NCBI RefSeq assembly: GCF_003852515.1
Contig: NZ_QAJK01000008.1
Coordinates: forward strand, 22,651 to 67,526
Reading direction: 5' to 3'
DNA length: 44,876 bases
DNA from: Variovorax sp. KBW07
GTDB taxonomy: Bacteria > Pseudomonadota > Gammaproteobacteria > Burkholderiales > Burkholderiaceae_C
Position 1 is the stretch's first letter; each line of letters begins with the position of its first letter. The position numbers and the translations under genes are program-made. The notes under the pieces are model-generated. The model searched no databases. It had not been told where the DNA came from and saw only the letters and a list, made by a program, of their open reading frames with translations. Positions 37,098 to 44,876 of the stretch are shown one piece after another.

Positions 37098-38219
37098 TCA
37101 GGCCGAGCCGAGCACGCCTTCGACCAGGTAGTTCATCTTCTCCAGCTCCAGGTCGGTCTGCTTGAGCACCTTGCCGGCCGGCACCACGACTGCGCCCTTG
37201 TTGTCCTTGATGCCGTCCTTGAAGATGTCGAAGGTGCCCGCGATCATCCGGGCCTTGATGTCGTCGGCCTGCTTTTTCGCGGCGTCCGGCACCATGACGC
37301 CGTAGGCCGACATCTTCACGTAGCCTTCCTTCAGGCCCCCGCGCAGGAAGTTGGGATGCGGCTTGCCGGACTGCGCCGCTTCGATGGCGGCCTTGTAGGC
37401 GGTGAGCCAGTTCCACTCCGCGCCGGTGAGGTAGGCGTTGGGGGCCAGCTTGGCCTGGCTCGCGTGGTAGCCGCAGACCATCTTGCCGCGCTTGGCGGCC
37501 GTCTCGACCACCACCTTGGGGCCGTCGACGTGCATGGTGAACACATCGCAGCCCTGGTCGGCCAGGCTGTTGGTGGCCTCGGCTTCCTTCACGGCCATCG
37601 ACCAGTCGCCCGTGAAGATCACGCTGCAGGTGATGTTCGGCTTGACCGAACGCGCGCCGAGCGTGAAGGCGTTGATGTTGCGCAGCACCTGCGGAATGGG
37701 CTTGGCGGCGACGAAGGCGATCTTGTTGCTCTTCGTCATGTGCGCGGCAATCACGCCGTTCAGGTACTGGCACTCGTCGATGTAGCCGAAGAAGCTGCCG
37801 ACATTCTTCGGGTGCTTGCCTTCGGCCCACAGGCCGCCGCAGTGCGAGAAGCGCACGTCGGGGTACTTGGGCGCCACCGCCAGGATGTGCGGATCGAAGT
37901 AGCCGAAGGATGTGGGGAACAGCAGCTTCGCGCCGTCCTGCGAGATCATGCCGGCCATGGTCTTCTGCACGGCGGCGGTCTCGGGCACGTTTTCTTCCTC
38001 GACCACCTTGATGCCCGGCAGCTTCTTGATTTCGGCCGCGGCCATGGCGTGCGCCTGGTTGTAGCCGTAGTCGTCGCGCGCGCCGACGTAGATCACGCCC
38101 ACGGTCAGCGGCTTGCTGGCCTGCGCGCCGGCCAGCGCACTCCAGCCTCCGAGCGTGCCTGCGGCACCGAGCGCGGCCAGGGACTTGAGGGAATCGCGGC
38201 GATTGAATTGGCTTGTCAT
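37098..38219 (-). CDS. BMP-family substrate-binding protein
   Basis: The protein (373 residues) starts with a twin-arginine-like signal (FNRRDSLKSLAALGAAG), cleaved near residue 34. The mature domain has LTVGVIYVGARDDYGYNQAH, the ligand-site segment PTSFGYFDPHILAVAPKYPD and YIDECQYLNGVIAAHMTKSN. These are BMP (basic membrane protein, PnrA-like) features. It is encoded directly before its two permeases. Tat export would mean it folds before secretion. The ligand is not known; biuret, triuret, cyanurate-like or ureide compounds are candidates by context. Confidence 0.93.
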   Translation of the reverse strand: MTSQFNRRDSLKSLAALGAAGTLGGWSALAGAQASKPLTVGVIYVGARDDYGYNQAHAMAAAEIKKLPGIKVVEEENVPETAAVQKTMAGMISQDGAKLLFPTSFGYFDPHILAVAPKYPDVRFSHCGGLWAEGKHPKNVGSFFGYIDECQYLNGVIAAHMTKSNKIAFVAAKPIPQVLRNINAFTLGARSVKPNITCSVIFTGDWSMAVKEAEATNSLADQGCDVFTMHVDGPKVVVETAAKRGKMVCGYHASQAKLAPNAYLTGAEWNWLTAYKAAIEAAQSGKPHPNFLRGGLKEGYVKMSAYGVMVPDAAKKQADDIKARMIAGTFDIFKDGIKDNKGAVVVPAGKVLKQTDLELEKMNYLVEGVLGSA

Positions 38220-38266
38220 GGCGTTCTTTCGGGGAGTTGAGGGGAGGGCAAAAAAGGCGGGCACGC

Positions 38267-38647
38267 TCAGGCCAGCAGGCTCACGTGGGCAGCGACCACG
38301 CGCCAGCCTTCCGGGGTGCGCATCCAGGTCTGGCTCTGGCGGCCGGTGCGGCTGGCGCCTTCGCGCCGGAACTCGCAGTTGGCGGTGGCGAAGTCGCGGC
38401 CGTAGGTGGTGATGACGGTGCGAACCAGCTCGCGCGCCAGCCCTTGCGATGGCCGGCCTGCGCGAAAGGCCTGGATTGCGTCGTAGCCGTAGAGGTTCTC
38501 GGTGGCCCCGTAGCGCAGCGTGGCGGGGTTGCGCCAGAACAGTTCGTCGAGCACCTCGACCTTGTTGTTCACGAGAGCGTCTTCGTAGCGCGCGAAGGCC
38601 GCTTCGACTTCCGCGTGCACGTCGGGCAGGTTGATCTCGGGGGTCAT
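38267..38647 (-). CDS. atzH: AtzH/HpxZ-like protein (DUF3225)
   Basis: The product has 126 residues of an NTF2-like fold (DUF3225), with [34 protein letters not shown] and [20 protein letters not shown]. In Pseudomonas sp. ADP, AtzH is reported as a decarboxylating amidohydrolase acting on 1,3-dicarboxyurea to give allophanate. The homologous HpxZ belongs to oxalurate catabolism in Klebsiella. Its start overlaps the stop of the AtzE-like gene (ATGA). With AtzG, AtzE and AtzF all present, the atz-type role is favoured, but an hpx-type role is not excluded. Confidence 0.78.
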   Translation of the reverse strand: MTPEINLPDVHAEVEAAFARYEDALVNNKVEVLDELFWRNPATLRYGATENLYGYDAIQAFRAGRPSQGLARELVRTVITTYGRDFATANCEFRREGASRTGRQSQTWMRTPEGWRVVAAHVSLLA

Positions 38648-40092
38648 GCCGGCTTTCCCCCAGGGAGCGAGGCAACCGGTGCCTGCACCACGCCCGCGGC
38701 TTCGAGCGCCGCGGCCACGCGCAGCACGAGGTCTTCGCGCCACGGCGCGCCGATGACCTGCACGCCGATGGGCAAGCGTGCGTGCGCACCCCACACCGGC
38801 ACGGCACACACCGGCAGGCCGATGCACGAGATCGGCTGGGTCAGCAGCCCCATGTTGGGCCGCACCGGCAGGCGCTGGCCGTTGATCTCGAAAGTCTCCG
38901 CGCCGATCGGGGTCGCCGCGCCGGGGGTGGCCGCGGCCAGCAATATGTCGCAGTGTTCGAAGACGCGCGCCACGGCCTCGGCGTAGGCGCGTCGAACGCG
39001 CTGGGCGCGCGCCACCCAGGCGGCCGGCAGCAAGGCGCCGGCAAGAAAGCGGTCGCGCGACAACGGCTCGAAGTCGTGCGCACGACGCCGCAGGTCGTCC
39101 AGGTGAAGCGCGGCGCCTTCGGCATTGGTGATCAGGAAGGCGGCGGCGCGGCCAGCCTCGACCATCGGCAGTTCGATGCTGGTGGCGCGCGCACCGAGCG
39201 CATCGGCCACGCGGTCGACCGCCGCGAGCGCCTCGGGCATGGCGCGCTCGCGAAAGTAGCCGCCCAGCACGCCGATGCGCAGGCCACGCACACCGTGCGC
39301 CAGCCCGGCCGACACGGCCTCGACCGCGCGCTGCGCACAGCCCGGGTCGCGCGGGCCCGAAGCGTCTTCGGGGCCCTGCATCGCGTCGTAGGCCAGCGCC
39401 AGGTCGCGCGCCGAACGGGCGAACGGACCGAGATGGTCGAGGCTGGAAACGAAGGGGTAGCTGCCGGTGCGCGGCAGCCGACCGAAGGTGGGCTTGAAGC
39501 CGAACACGCCGCACAGCGAGGCGGGTACGCGGATGGAGCCGTTGGTGTCCGAGCCGAGCGCCAACGGCACCTGCCCCGCCGCCACGGCCGCCCCCGAACC
39601 GCCCGAAGAGCCGCCCGCGATGCGGCTCGTGTCGTGCGGGTTGCGCGTGGCGCCGACGTGGCTGTTTTCGGTGGTGAAGCCGTAGGCGTACTCGTCCATG
39701 TTGAGTGCGCCCACCAGCACGGCGCCCGCGCGCTCCAGCCGCCGCACCAGCACGCCATCGGCGCGTGCCGGTGTGCTGTCGCACTCGATCTTCGAACCCG
39801 CGAGCGTCGGCAGGCCGGCGATGTCGAACAGGTTCTTCACCGCGAACGGCACGCCGAGCAACGGCAGCTCGCGGGTGCGTTCGCCATGTGTGGAAACCAG
39901 CGATGCGTCGATCTGGCCGGCGCGGCGCAGCGCGCGTTCCGCCAGCACGCCGGTGAACGCGTTGACGTGCGGATCGGTCGCGGCGATGCGGGCCAGGCTG
40001 GCCTGTACCAGCGCGGTGGCGCTGACGGCCTTGCCGCGGACCGCATCCGCCATGGCCCATGCATCCTCGGCGAGGAGTAGCCCGGCGGTCAT
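38644..40092 (-). CDS. atzE: AtzE-like amidase (1-carboxybiuret amidohydrolase)
   Basis: An amidase-signature enzyme of 482 residues. The triad is Lys86 (FAVKNLFD), Ser162 (AGGSSGGS) and Ser186 (SDTNGSIR), and the spacing 86-160/162-186 fits the family. [18 protein letters not shown] is characteristic of AtzE. In the cyanurate pathway AtzE with AtzG converts 1-carboxybiuret to 1,3-dicarboxyurea. The start at 40092 overlaps the AtzG stop (ATGA) and the stop overlaps the AtzH start, giving a three-gene coupled block. The related HpxY of oxalurate breakdown is the alternative. Confidence 0.82.
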   Translation of the reverse strand: MTAGLLLAEDAWAMADAVRGKAVSATALVQASLARIAATDPHVNAFTGVLAERALRRAGQIDASLVSTHGERTRELPLLGVPFAVKNLFDIAGLPTLAGSKIECDSTPARADGVLVRRLERAGAVLVGALNMDEYAYGFTTENSHVGATRNPHDTSRIAGGSSGGSGAAVAAGQVPLALGSDTNGSIRVPASLCGVFGFKPTFGRLPRTGSYPFVSSLDHLGPFARSARDLALAYDAMQGPEDASGPRDPGCAQRAVEAVSAGLAHGVRGLRIGVLGGYFRERAMPEALAAVDRVADALGARATSIELPMVEAGRAAAFLITNAEGAALHLDDLRRRAHDFEPLSRDRFLAGALLPAAWVARAQRVRRAYAEAVARVFEHCDILLAAATPGAATPIGAETFEINGQRLPVRPNMGLLTQPISCIGLPVCAVPVWGAHARLPIGVQVIGAPWREDLVLRVAAALEAAGVVQAPVASLPGGKPA

Positions 40093-40295
40093 GCCTCTTT
40101 CTCCGAAGGCGCGACCGGCGAGAAGTGCACCGCGGATTCGGCATGCATCGGGAGAGGCACCGCCTCCACCACGGCCGCGAATTCGGCCGCGAGCGCGAAG
40201 TAGCGAAGCACGCCGGGCCGATGGGCCGGCGACAGCGGCAGGCCCAGTGCCGCCGCCACGGCATCGACGTGGTTTTCGACCTGTCGGGGTGTCAT
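40089..40295 (-). CDS. atzG: AtzG-like small subunit (DUF4089)
   Basis: The 68-residue product reads [20 protein letters not shown] then [20 protein letters not shown], the pattern of DUF4089 proteins such as AtzG, which is also 68 residues in Pseudomonas sp. ADP as I recall. AtzG binds AtzE and is required for its stability, much as GatC serves GatA; gatCA is in this same window. It is encoded directly before atzE with a four-base overlap, the expected stoichiometric coupling. Confidence 0.82.
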   Translation of the reverse strand: MTPRQVENHVDAVAAALGLPLSPAHRPGVLRYFALAAEFAAVVEAVPLPMHAESAVHFSPVAPSEKEA

Positions 40296-40307
40296 GGCCC
40301 TGCCCTC

Positions 40308-41141
40308 CTAGCGGCGCACTTCGCGCTGGAAGATGTCGAGGCTGAGCTTCTTCATCGCGACGAAGCTCTCGCTGCTCAGCGTCTCGACCGTGCGCGGCCG
40401 CGCATCGCCGTAGCGAAGAATCTCGGCCACCCTGGTCGGCCGCTTGGTCAGCAACAGCACCTCGTCGGCGAGGTAGACGGCCTCTTCGAGGTCGTGCGAC
40501 ACCAGCAGCATGGTGGTGCCGGTCTGCATGAACACCTCCTGCAGCTTCTCGCGGATGAAGAGCGTCATCTCGAGGTCGAGCGCGGAGAAAGGCTCGTCGA
40601 GAAACAGCACCTCGGGGTTGGGTGCGAGCGCCCGCATGATCGAAGCGGTCTGCTGCTGCCCGCCCGACAGCTCGTACGGAAAGCGCTTGAGGTCGAACTT
40701 GACGTCGAACGACGCCACCAGTTCTTCCATGCGCCGGTCGACCTCGGCCTTGCTTCGGCCTTCCAGCTTCAGCGGATACGCGATGTTGTCGATGGTCCGC
40801 ATCCACGGGAACATCGCCTCGCGGTAGTTCTGGAACACGTAGCCGATCTTGGTGTCCTTGCGCTGCTTGCCGTCGAACAGGATCTCGCCCGAATCGATGG
40901 GAACCAGCCCCGCGATCATGTTGATCAGCGTGGACTTGCCGCAGCCGTTGGGCCCGAACACCGAGACGATCTTGTGTTTCGGGATGTCGAGGTCGAAGTT
41001 CTCGTACAGCGGCCAGCCCGCGAAGTACTTGGTCAGCCCGCGAATGGTGATGTGCGTGCCGGCCGGGCCGGGCTTGAAGACCGGCTTGGGCACGTCGGCA
41101 TACACCGGGCCGTTGATGACGATGTCGGGCGTGACTTTCAT
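40308..41141 (-). CDS. NitT/TauT-type ABC importer ATP-binding protein
   Basis: The 277-residue ATPase has Walker A GPNGCGKST near 64-72, the signature ELSGGQQQ, Walker B EVLFLDEPFSALD and an H-loop VSHDLEEAVYLADE, typical of nitrate/taurine/thiamine-precursor importers. A 38-residue N-terminal extension (VINGPVYADVPKPVF) precedes the ABC domain. The ATG at 41141 overlaps the permease stop (ATGA). It ends 12 bases before atzG. It forms an importer with the products at 41138-42978. Confidence 0.93.
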   Translation of the reverse strand: MKVTPDIVINGPVYADVPKPVFKPGPAGTHITIRGLTKYFAGWPLYENFDLDIPKHKIVSVFGPNGCGKSTLINMIAGLVPIDSGEILFDGKQRKDTKIGYVFQNYREAMFPWMRTIDNIAYPLKLEGRSKAEVDRRMEELVASFDVKFDLKRFPYELSGGQQQTASIMRALAPNPEVLFLDEPFSALDLEMTLFIREKLQEVFMQTGTTMLLVSHDLEEAVYLADEVLLLTKRPTRVAEILRYGDARPRTVETLSSESFVAMKKLSLDIFQREVRR

Positions 41142-41977
41142 CTTCCGCTCCAGTGCACGATGCGGCGCTCGGCGACGAGAAAGAGAACGTTGAGCGCGTA
41201 GCCCAGCGCACCGGCCGCAAGGATGGCCGCGTACATGCTCTTCACGTTGAGCACCTGCTGCGCATCGATGATGCGATGGCCCAGGCCCGTGTCGGAGCCG
41301 ATGAACATCTCGGCCACGATGACGATCACCAGCGCCATCGACACCGCCGAGCGCAGGCCGACGAAGGTGGGCTGCAGGCTTTCCCAGATCAGCACGTCCT
41401 TGAAGACCTGCCAGCGCGAAGCGCCCATGACGCGCGCGGCCATCACGCGTTGCTTGCGGGCATTCATGACGCCGTAGGCGCTGTTGAACACCACGATCAG
41501 CAGTGCCCCGAAAGCGGCGATGGCCACCTTGTTGACATCGGACACACCGAAGACCAGCAGGAACAATGGAATCAGCGCGGACGACGGTGTCGAGCGGAAG
41601 AAGTCGATCAGGAACTCCACGCTGCGGTAGGCCTTCTCGTTGCTGCCGAGCAGCACGCCCAGCGGCACGCCGACCACCGCCGCGATCAGGAAGGCTTGCA
41701 GGGTGCGCCACACGGTCATCGCGAAATCGGTGAGCAGCGGACCGCCCGCGAGCCCCGTGATCAGCGCCGCAATGGTGTCGGCGGGCGTGGGCAACAGGAT
41801 CGGCTTGATGAAGCCGAGCCGCACCACCAGGTCCCACACGATGAACAGCGCCACGGGGCCGATGAAGGGCAGCAGGCGGTCGCTCAATGGCGGCTTGGGA
41901 GCCGCAACCGCGGTGCCGGCAGGCGGGGTCCATCGTCCGGCAGGAGCGGTGGCCGCGGTCGTGTGTGTGTCGGCCAT
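41138..41977 (-). CDS. NitT/TauT-type ABC importer permease
   Basis: The product (279 residues) has about six helices and the binding-protein-dependent transport EAA loop GASRWQVFKDVLIWESLQPT. The segments LLPTPADTIAAL, VGVPLGVLLG and FFRSTPSSALIPLFLLVFG are typical of SsuC/TauC-like permeases. A Thr/Ala-rich 25-residue N-terminus precedes the first helix. It starts two bases after the binding-protein stop codon region and is coupled to the ATPase gene by overlap. Confidence 0.92.
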   Translation of the reverse strand: MADTHTTAATAPAGRWTPPAGTAVAAPKPPLSDRLLPFIGPVALFIVWDLVVRLGFIKPILLPTPADTIAALITGLAGGPLLTDFAMTVWRTLQAFLIAAVVGVPLGVLLGSNEKAYRSVEFLIDFFRSTPSSALIPLFLLVFGVSDVNKVAIAAFGALLIVVFNSAYGVMNARKQRVMAARVMGASRWQVFKDVLIWESLQPTFVGLRSAVSMALVIVIVAEMFIGSDTGLGHRIIDAQQVLNVKSMYAAILAAGALGYALNVLFLVAERRIVHWSGR

Positions 41978-41979
41978 GG

Positions 41980-42978
41980 TCACGCCTTGTAGAGAAGGCC
42001 GTCCACCAGCACCTTCTTTTCGAAGATGCCTTTCTCGGTGAACAGGTCGTAGAACTTCTGGAAGTACGCGACGTCGCTCGGCTTGAACTCGTTGTGGAGC
42101 ATGTACGACGCGAGCGGCACCTCGGCCGTGAGCTTGCCTTCGATGGCGGTGTAGCCCTTCATGTGCTGGCGCGCGTCGTCGGGCTTGCTGCGCACCAGCT
42201 CCACGCCGCGCGCGTAGGCGGCGATGTACTTCTTCGCGACCTCGGGGTTCTTCTTGATGAACTCGGTGGTGAGGCTGGCCGCACCGCCGTGCCACGGCGC
42301 CATCGGGTCGCCGAGGATGTACCTGGCCACCACGCCGGCCTCGATCACGCGGGTGGTGCCGTTCATGCGGCCGACCGTGCCGGTGGGCTCCAGCGTGTAG
42401 CAGGCGTCGACCTGGCCCGCCACCAACGCGGCCACGTGCTGGCCGATGGGCAGCTCGCTCACGGTCGCGCCCTTGGCGCCCGCGCGTTCGAGCATGGTCT
42501 TGCACAGCGTGACGTTCTGGATGCCGGGGCCGGAGGCCACCTTCTTGCCTGCCAGTTCGGCCATGGTCTTGATGGGGCTGTCCTTGGCGACGATGAACTC
42601 GTCGAGCACGAATTTCGCGTTGCTCGGGTTGGTGCAGAAGATCTTGAACAGGCCCGGCTGCGCGATCTCGCCGATGGCGAGATTGGCGGAGCCGGTGCCG
42701 TTGGCGCTGCCGTCGCAGCGGCCCGCGAGCATGGCCTCCATGACCTGTTGCGCGCCGGCGAACTTGAGCGGCTCCACATCGAGCCCCGCTTCCTTGAAGT
42801 AGCCGCGATCGACCGCCGCGAAGAACGGCAAGCCCGCGGCCACGGGCCAGAAGCCGATGCGCAGCTTGGGCGCGGCCTGCGCGCGCACCACGGCCGGTGC
42901 GGCCAGCACGGCGAGTCCGGCTGCGCCGGCTTGCAGCAACTGGCGGCGCGATGCGAACGATTTTTCTGGGGTGGTCAT
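41980..42978 (-). CDS. NitT/TauT-type ABC importer substrate-binding protein
   Basis: The protein (332 residues) has a twin-arginine-like signal (ASRRQLLQAGAAGLAVLAAPAVVRAQA). An NMT1/SsuA-like periplasmic domain follows: LRIGFWPVAAGLPFFAAVDR, GYFKEAGLDVEPLKFAG, GKKVASGPGIQNVTL and GQVDACYTLEPTG. It lies 13 bases after atzF. This is the second importer in one operon that also encodes a BMP-type importer, so the two probably bring in different substrates of the same pathway. Confidence 0.93.
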   Translation of the reverse strand: MTTPEKSFASRRQLLQAGAAGLAVLAAPAVVRAQAAPKLRIGFWPVAAGLPFFAAVDRGYFKEAGLDVEPLKFAGAQQVMEAMLAGRCDGSANGTGSANLAIGEIAQPGLFKIFCTNPSNAKFVLDEFIVAKDSPIKTMAELAGKKVASGPGIQNVTLCKTMLERAGAKGATVSELPIGQHVAALVAGQVDACYTLEPTGTVGRMNGTTRVIEAGVVARYILGDPMAPWHGGAASLTTEFIKKNPEVAKKYIAAYARGVELVRSKPDDARQHMKGYTAIEGKLTAEVPLASYMLHNEFKPSDVAYFQKFYDLFTEKGIFEKKVLVDGLLYKA

Positions 42979-42991
42979 CGAAACTCCTGGA

Positions 42992-44713
42992 TCAATGGGA
43001 ATGGGGGGCAGCGGTGCGGCTTGCGATGTAGGCGCGCCAGCCGCCGTGGTGGGTCACGTCCTGCGCGCCGGCCAGTGCATGGCCTTCGCAGATGAAGCCC
43101 TTGGCCCAGCTGCCGTCTGCCAGCTCGACGCTGCCCAGGCCGAGCGGCGGCGGAATCAGCGCCAGGAAGCTGCCGACCTGCGCCAGCGGCAGGGCCCAGA
43201 CTTCGACGTCGATGGCGGCACCGCCGGCTTCTTCGCTGCGCTGCAGGCCCGGCTTGGGCGGCGTGGTGCCGGGCAACGCGTAGAGGCGATAGGCGGCCGC
43301 CGTCGTCGTCGCACGCAGCAACGTGGCGCCGCGCTCGGTGAGCTGGCCATTGAGCGGCATGCCCGAGAGGTGCGCGCCGACCACCACGATGGGCAGCGTG
43401 CCGGCGCCCGGCGCGGCCAGGCCGGGCACCGGACGCGGTGCGGGCAGCGGCAGCCCCGTCGCGCCCTGCGCAAGGCCGGTGGCGTGGTGATAGCGCTGGC
43501 CCAGTTCGGCCAGTGCGAGGTCGCTGCCGCACGGGCCGATCAGGGTGATGCCGAAGGGCAGGCCGTCCGCGCGCAGGCTGCTCGGCACCGACAGCGCGGC
43601 GTAGTCGAGCAGGTTGACGAAGTTGGTGTACGCGCCGAGGTTGCGGTTGCACACGACCGGGTCGGCACGCATCTGCTCGCGGCTGTAGTGCGTGGGCGCG
43701 GTGGGCACCAGCAGCACATCGATGCCGCGCCACATCGGCGCGACCTGCTGCGCAATGGCGCGCAGGCGTGTTTGCGCATCGAACACATCGGCCGCTGTGT
43801 AGTTGCGGCCGCTTGCAAGAATGCTGCGCACCGGCTCGATCACCTCGTCGCCGTGGGCGTCGAAGAACGCATGCACCGCGGCGTAGCGTTCGGCGACCAG
43901 CGCGCTCTCATAGAGCAGCGCGGCGGCTTCGGCCAGCGGCGCATAGGGAATGCTGACGGGCGAACCGCCCAGCGCCACCAGCTTCTCCTGTGCTTCGGCA
44001 AAGGCCTGTTCGGCGGCGCTGTCGCCAAAGAAATTCAACGTGTCGGGCACGCCAAAGCGGAAGCGCGCGGGCATCGGTTCGCGGCGCAGGGCCAGGTCGC
44101 GCGAGTACGGATCGCGCGCGTCGTGGCCGGCCGTAGCCAGCAGCACGTCGACCGCCAGCGCCACGGTGCGCGCGAAGATCGACACGCAGTCCGCGCTTTG
44201 CGCCGCCGGCACCACGCCGAAGGTGCTCAGCAGTCCACGCGAGGGCTTGAGGCCGACGATGTTGTTGAGCCCCGCAGGCACGCGGCCGGAGCCGGCGGTG
44301 TCGGTGCCGAGGGCGAAGTCGACTTCACCGGCCGCCACCGCATAGGCCGAGCCCGAACTGGAGCCGCCGGAGACATACCGCGCGTCGAAGGCGTTGGGCA
44401 CTTCGCCATAGGGAGAGCGGGTGCCGTTGAGGCCGCAGGCGAACTGGTCGAGGTTGGTCTTGCCGACGAGCGATGCACCGGCATCGAGCAGGCGCTGCAC
44501 CACGGCCGCATGGACGCTGGGCGAGCGCTCGAAGGCCGGGCAGGCGGCAGTGGTGGGCACGCCGGCCACGTCGATGTTGTCCTTGACGGCGAAGCGCAGG
44601 CCGGCAAGCGGGAGCACCGCACCGAGCGCTTCGTTGTCTTGCGCACCCCGCACGGGGGTCGCGAATTTCGCGATCCAGGCGGCGGCGGGCGATCCGTTTT
44701 CTACATGCACCAT
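42992..44713 (-). CDS. atzF: Allophanate hydrolase (AtzF-like)
   Basis: It hydrolyses allophanate to ammonia and CO2, the last step of cyanurate and biuret use. The amidase domain of this 573-residue protein has Lys44 (FAVKDNID), cis-Ser118 (SGGSSSGS) and nucleophile Ser142 (DTAGSGR). These intervals of 74 and 98 equal those I recall for AtzF (91, 165, 189). A C-terminal domain (about 455-573: SGMPLNGQLTERGATLL, IPPPLGLGSVELADGSWAKG, GGWRAYI) is specific to allophanate hydrolases. No biotin-dependent urea carboxylase is linked, as in the Atz rather than the urea amidolyase route. It is the first gene of the 12-gene operon, just downstream of a GntR-type operator. Confidence 0.92.
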   Translation of the reverse strand: MVHVENGSPAAAWIAKFATPVRGAQDNEALGAVLPLAGLRFAVKDNIDVAGVPTTAACPAFERSPSVHAAVVQRLLDAGASLVGKTNLDQFACGLNGTRSPYGEVPNAFDARYVSGGSSSGSAYAVAAGEVDFALGTDTAGSGRVPAGLNNIVGLKPSRGLLSTFGVVPAAQSADCVSIFARTVALAVDVLLATAGHDARDPYSRDLALRREPMPARFRFGVPDTLNFFGDSAAEQAFAEAQEKLVALGGSPVSIPYAPLAEAAALLYESALVAERYAAVHAFFDAHGDEVIEPVRSILASGRNYTAADVFDAQTRLRAIAQQVAPMWRGIDVLLVPTAPTHYSREQMRADPVVCNRNLGAYTNFVNLLDYAALSVPSSLRADGLPFGITLIGPCGSDLALAELGQRYHHATGLAQGATGLPLPAPRPVPGLAAPGAGTLPIVVVGAHLSGMPLNGQLTERGATLLRATTTAAAYRLYALPGTTPPKPGLQRSEEAGGAAIDVEVWALPLAQVGSFLALIPPPLGLGSVELADGSWAKGFICEGHALAGAQDVTHHGGWRAYIASRTAAPHSH

Positions 44714-44727
44714 CTTCAGGCATCCAA

Positions 44728-44741
44728 ACTTGTGTACAAGT
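44728..44741 (-). promoter_or_regulatory. Putative FCD-GntR operator and promoter of the biuret operon
   Basis: ACTTGT-GT-ACAAGT has perfect 6-bp arms around a 2-bp centre, the pattern bound by many FCD-type GntR proteins (TTGT-N2-ACAA). It lies 14 bases before the atzF start. On the minus strand a TTGGCA -35-like hexamer (44758-44763) is 17 bases from CTTGTA (44735-44740), a weak -10 that the operator overlaps, as expected for repression. Binding by the GntR protein encoded at 31004 is inference. Confidence 0.6.
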
Positions 44742-44784
44742 CGAGATGCAAGTGGCGTGCCAACGGATTCGGGGCTTTGGGCTT

Positions 44785-44826
44785 GTCCCCTCTCCCTCTG
44801 GGAGAGGGCTAGGGTGAGGGCTGCAG
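44785..44826. repeat. Single arm of the CTCTCCC palindromic element
   Basis: CCCCTCTCCCTCTGGGAGAG and the following GGGCTAGGGTGAGGGC repeat the left arm of the element at 12781-12821 almost exactly. No second arm follows before the end of the window. It lies between the atzF promoter and whatever precedes it. Confidence 0.7.
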
Positions 44827-44876
44827 CGTTCGATCAAGCGCCTCGCTGCTGTTCATGGCGACGCCCACGCCGACGG
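44809..44876 (-). CDS. Possible 3' end of an upstream minus-strand gene (partial)
   Basis: Reading in from the right edge on the minus strand, one frame stays open for 21 codons (VGVGVAMNSSEALDRTLQPSP) and stops at TAG inside the repeat arm. The sequence is too short to name. It could be the C-terminus of the gene preceding the atzF operon, or chance. The repeat would then overlap the end of that gene. Confidence 0.3.
   Translation of the reverse strand, partial: VGVGVAMNSSEALDRTLQPSP

Noticed and set aside
42992-44713. Urea amidolyase (urea carboxylase linked) interpretation of the allophanate hydrolase
   Set aside because: No biotin carboxylase or urea carboxylase gene adjoins it; AtzG, AtzE and AtzH homologues are linked instead.
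31004-44876. Cyanuric acid hydrolase (AtzD/TrzD)
   Set aside because: No protein with the AtzD repeat motifs was found on either strand, so a complete s-triazine pathway is not claimed.

Overview
The window is high-G+C DNA (about two thirds G+C by eye) packed with short-spaced genes, many joined by 4-base ATGA overlaps. Two orphan Bug/TctC solute-binding proteins, the mreBCD-mrdA / gatCAB divergence, a PqiC-like lipoprotein in an MCE operon and several families of intergenic palindromes point to a burkholderialean beta-proteobacterium, most likely Comamonadaceae and Variovorax-like. That placement is inference from gene content, not from an alignment. No rRNA, tRNA, CRISPR, phage or transposase was seen.

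Layout: (1) 1-246, two inverted copies of a hairpin repeat. (2) 247-3128 (+), MCE-type lipid ABC transporter genes (ATPase, MlaD-like, lipoprotein) and a small membrane protein; the permease would lie upstream. (3) 3151-5897 (-), an AlgX/AlgJ-like SGNH protein, a sirtuin and an IclR regulator. (4) 6054-12772 (+), an aromatic degradation cluster that funnels into homogentisate: degenerate metallo-beta-lactamase protein, FAD hydroxylase, DUF2783 protein, hmgA, Bug protein and fahA. A tandem 17-bp dyad lies between it and the IclR gene. (5) 12906-17543 (-), cell-shape genes mreB, mreC, mreD and mrdA. (6) 17758-21039 (+), gatCAB. (7) 21082-22473 (-), a DUF4124-like protein and pyrE. (8) 22487-27542 (+), exonuclease III followed by an uncharacterised set: PcfJ-like, DUF1266 and DUF4034/Sel1-like. 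(9) 27592-30861, a LysR regulator divergent from a PhzS-like flavin monooxygenase and a Bug protein. (10) 31004-44713 (-), a nitrogen-scavenging island.

The island is the most notable part. A 12-gene co-directional run (44713 to 32729) encodes AtzF-like allophanate hydrolase, a NitT/TauT-type ABC importer, AtzG, AtzE and AtzH homologues, a BMP-family nucleoside-type ABC importer and a BiuH-like biuret hydrolase. A second isochorismatase-fold hydrolase overlapping an FCD-type GntR regulator follows. The enzymes would convert biuret, and plausibly carboxybiuret or triuret, to ammonia and CO2. No cyanuric acid hydrolase (AtzD) is present. A near-perfect FCD/GntR operator (ACTTGT-GT-ACAAGT) sits just upstream of atzF, which suggests that the GntR at the far end controls the operon.

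Several intergenic gaps are filled by palindromic repeats. The repeat at the left edge carries a perfect Shine-Dalgarno motif in the loop of stems that differ between copies yet remain self-complementary.
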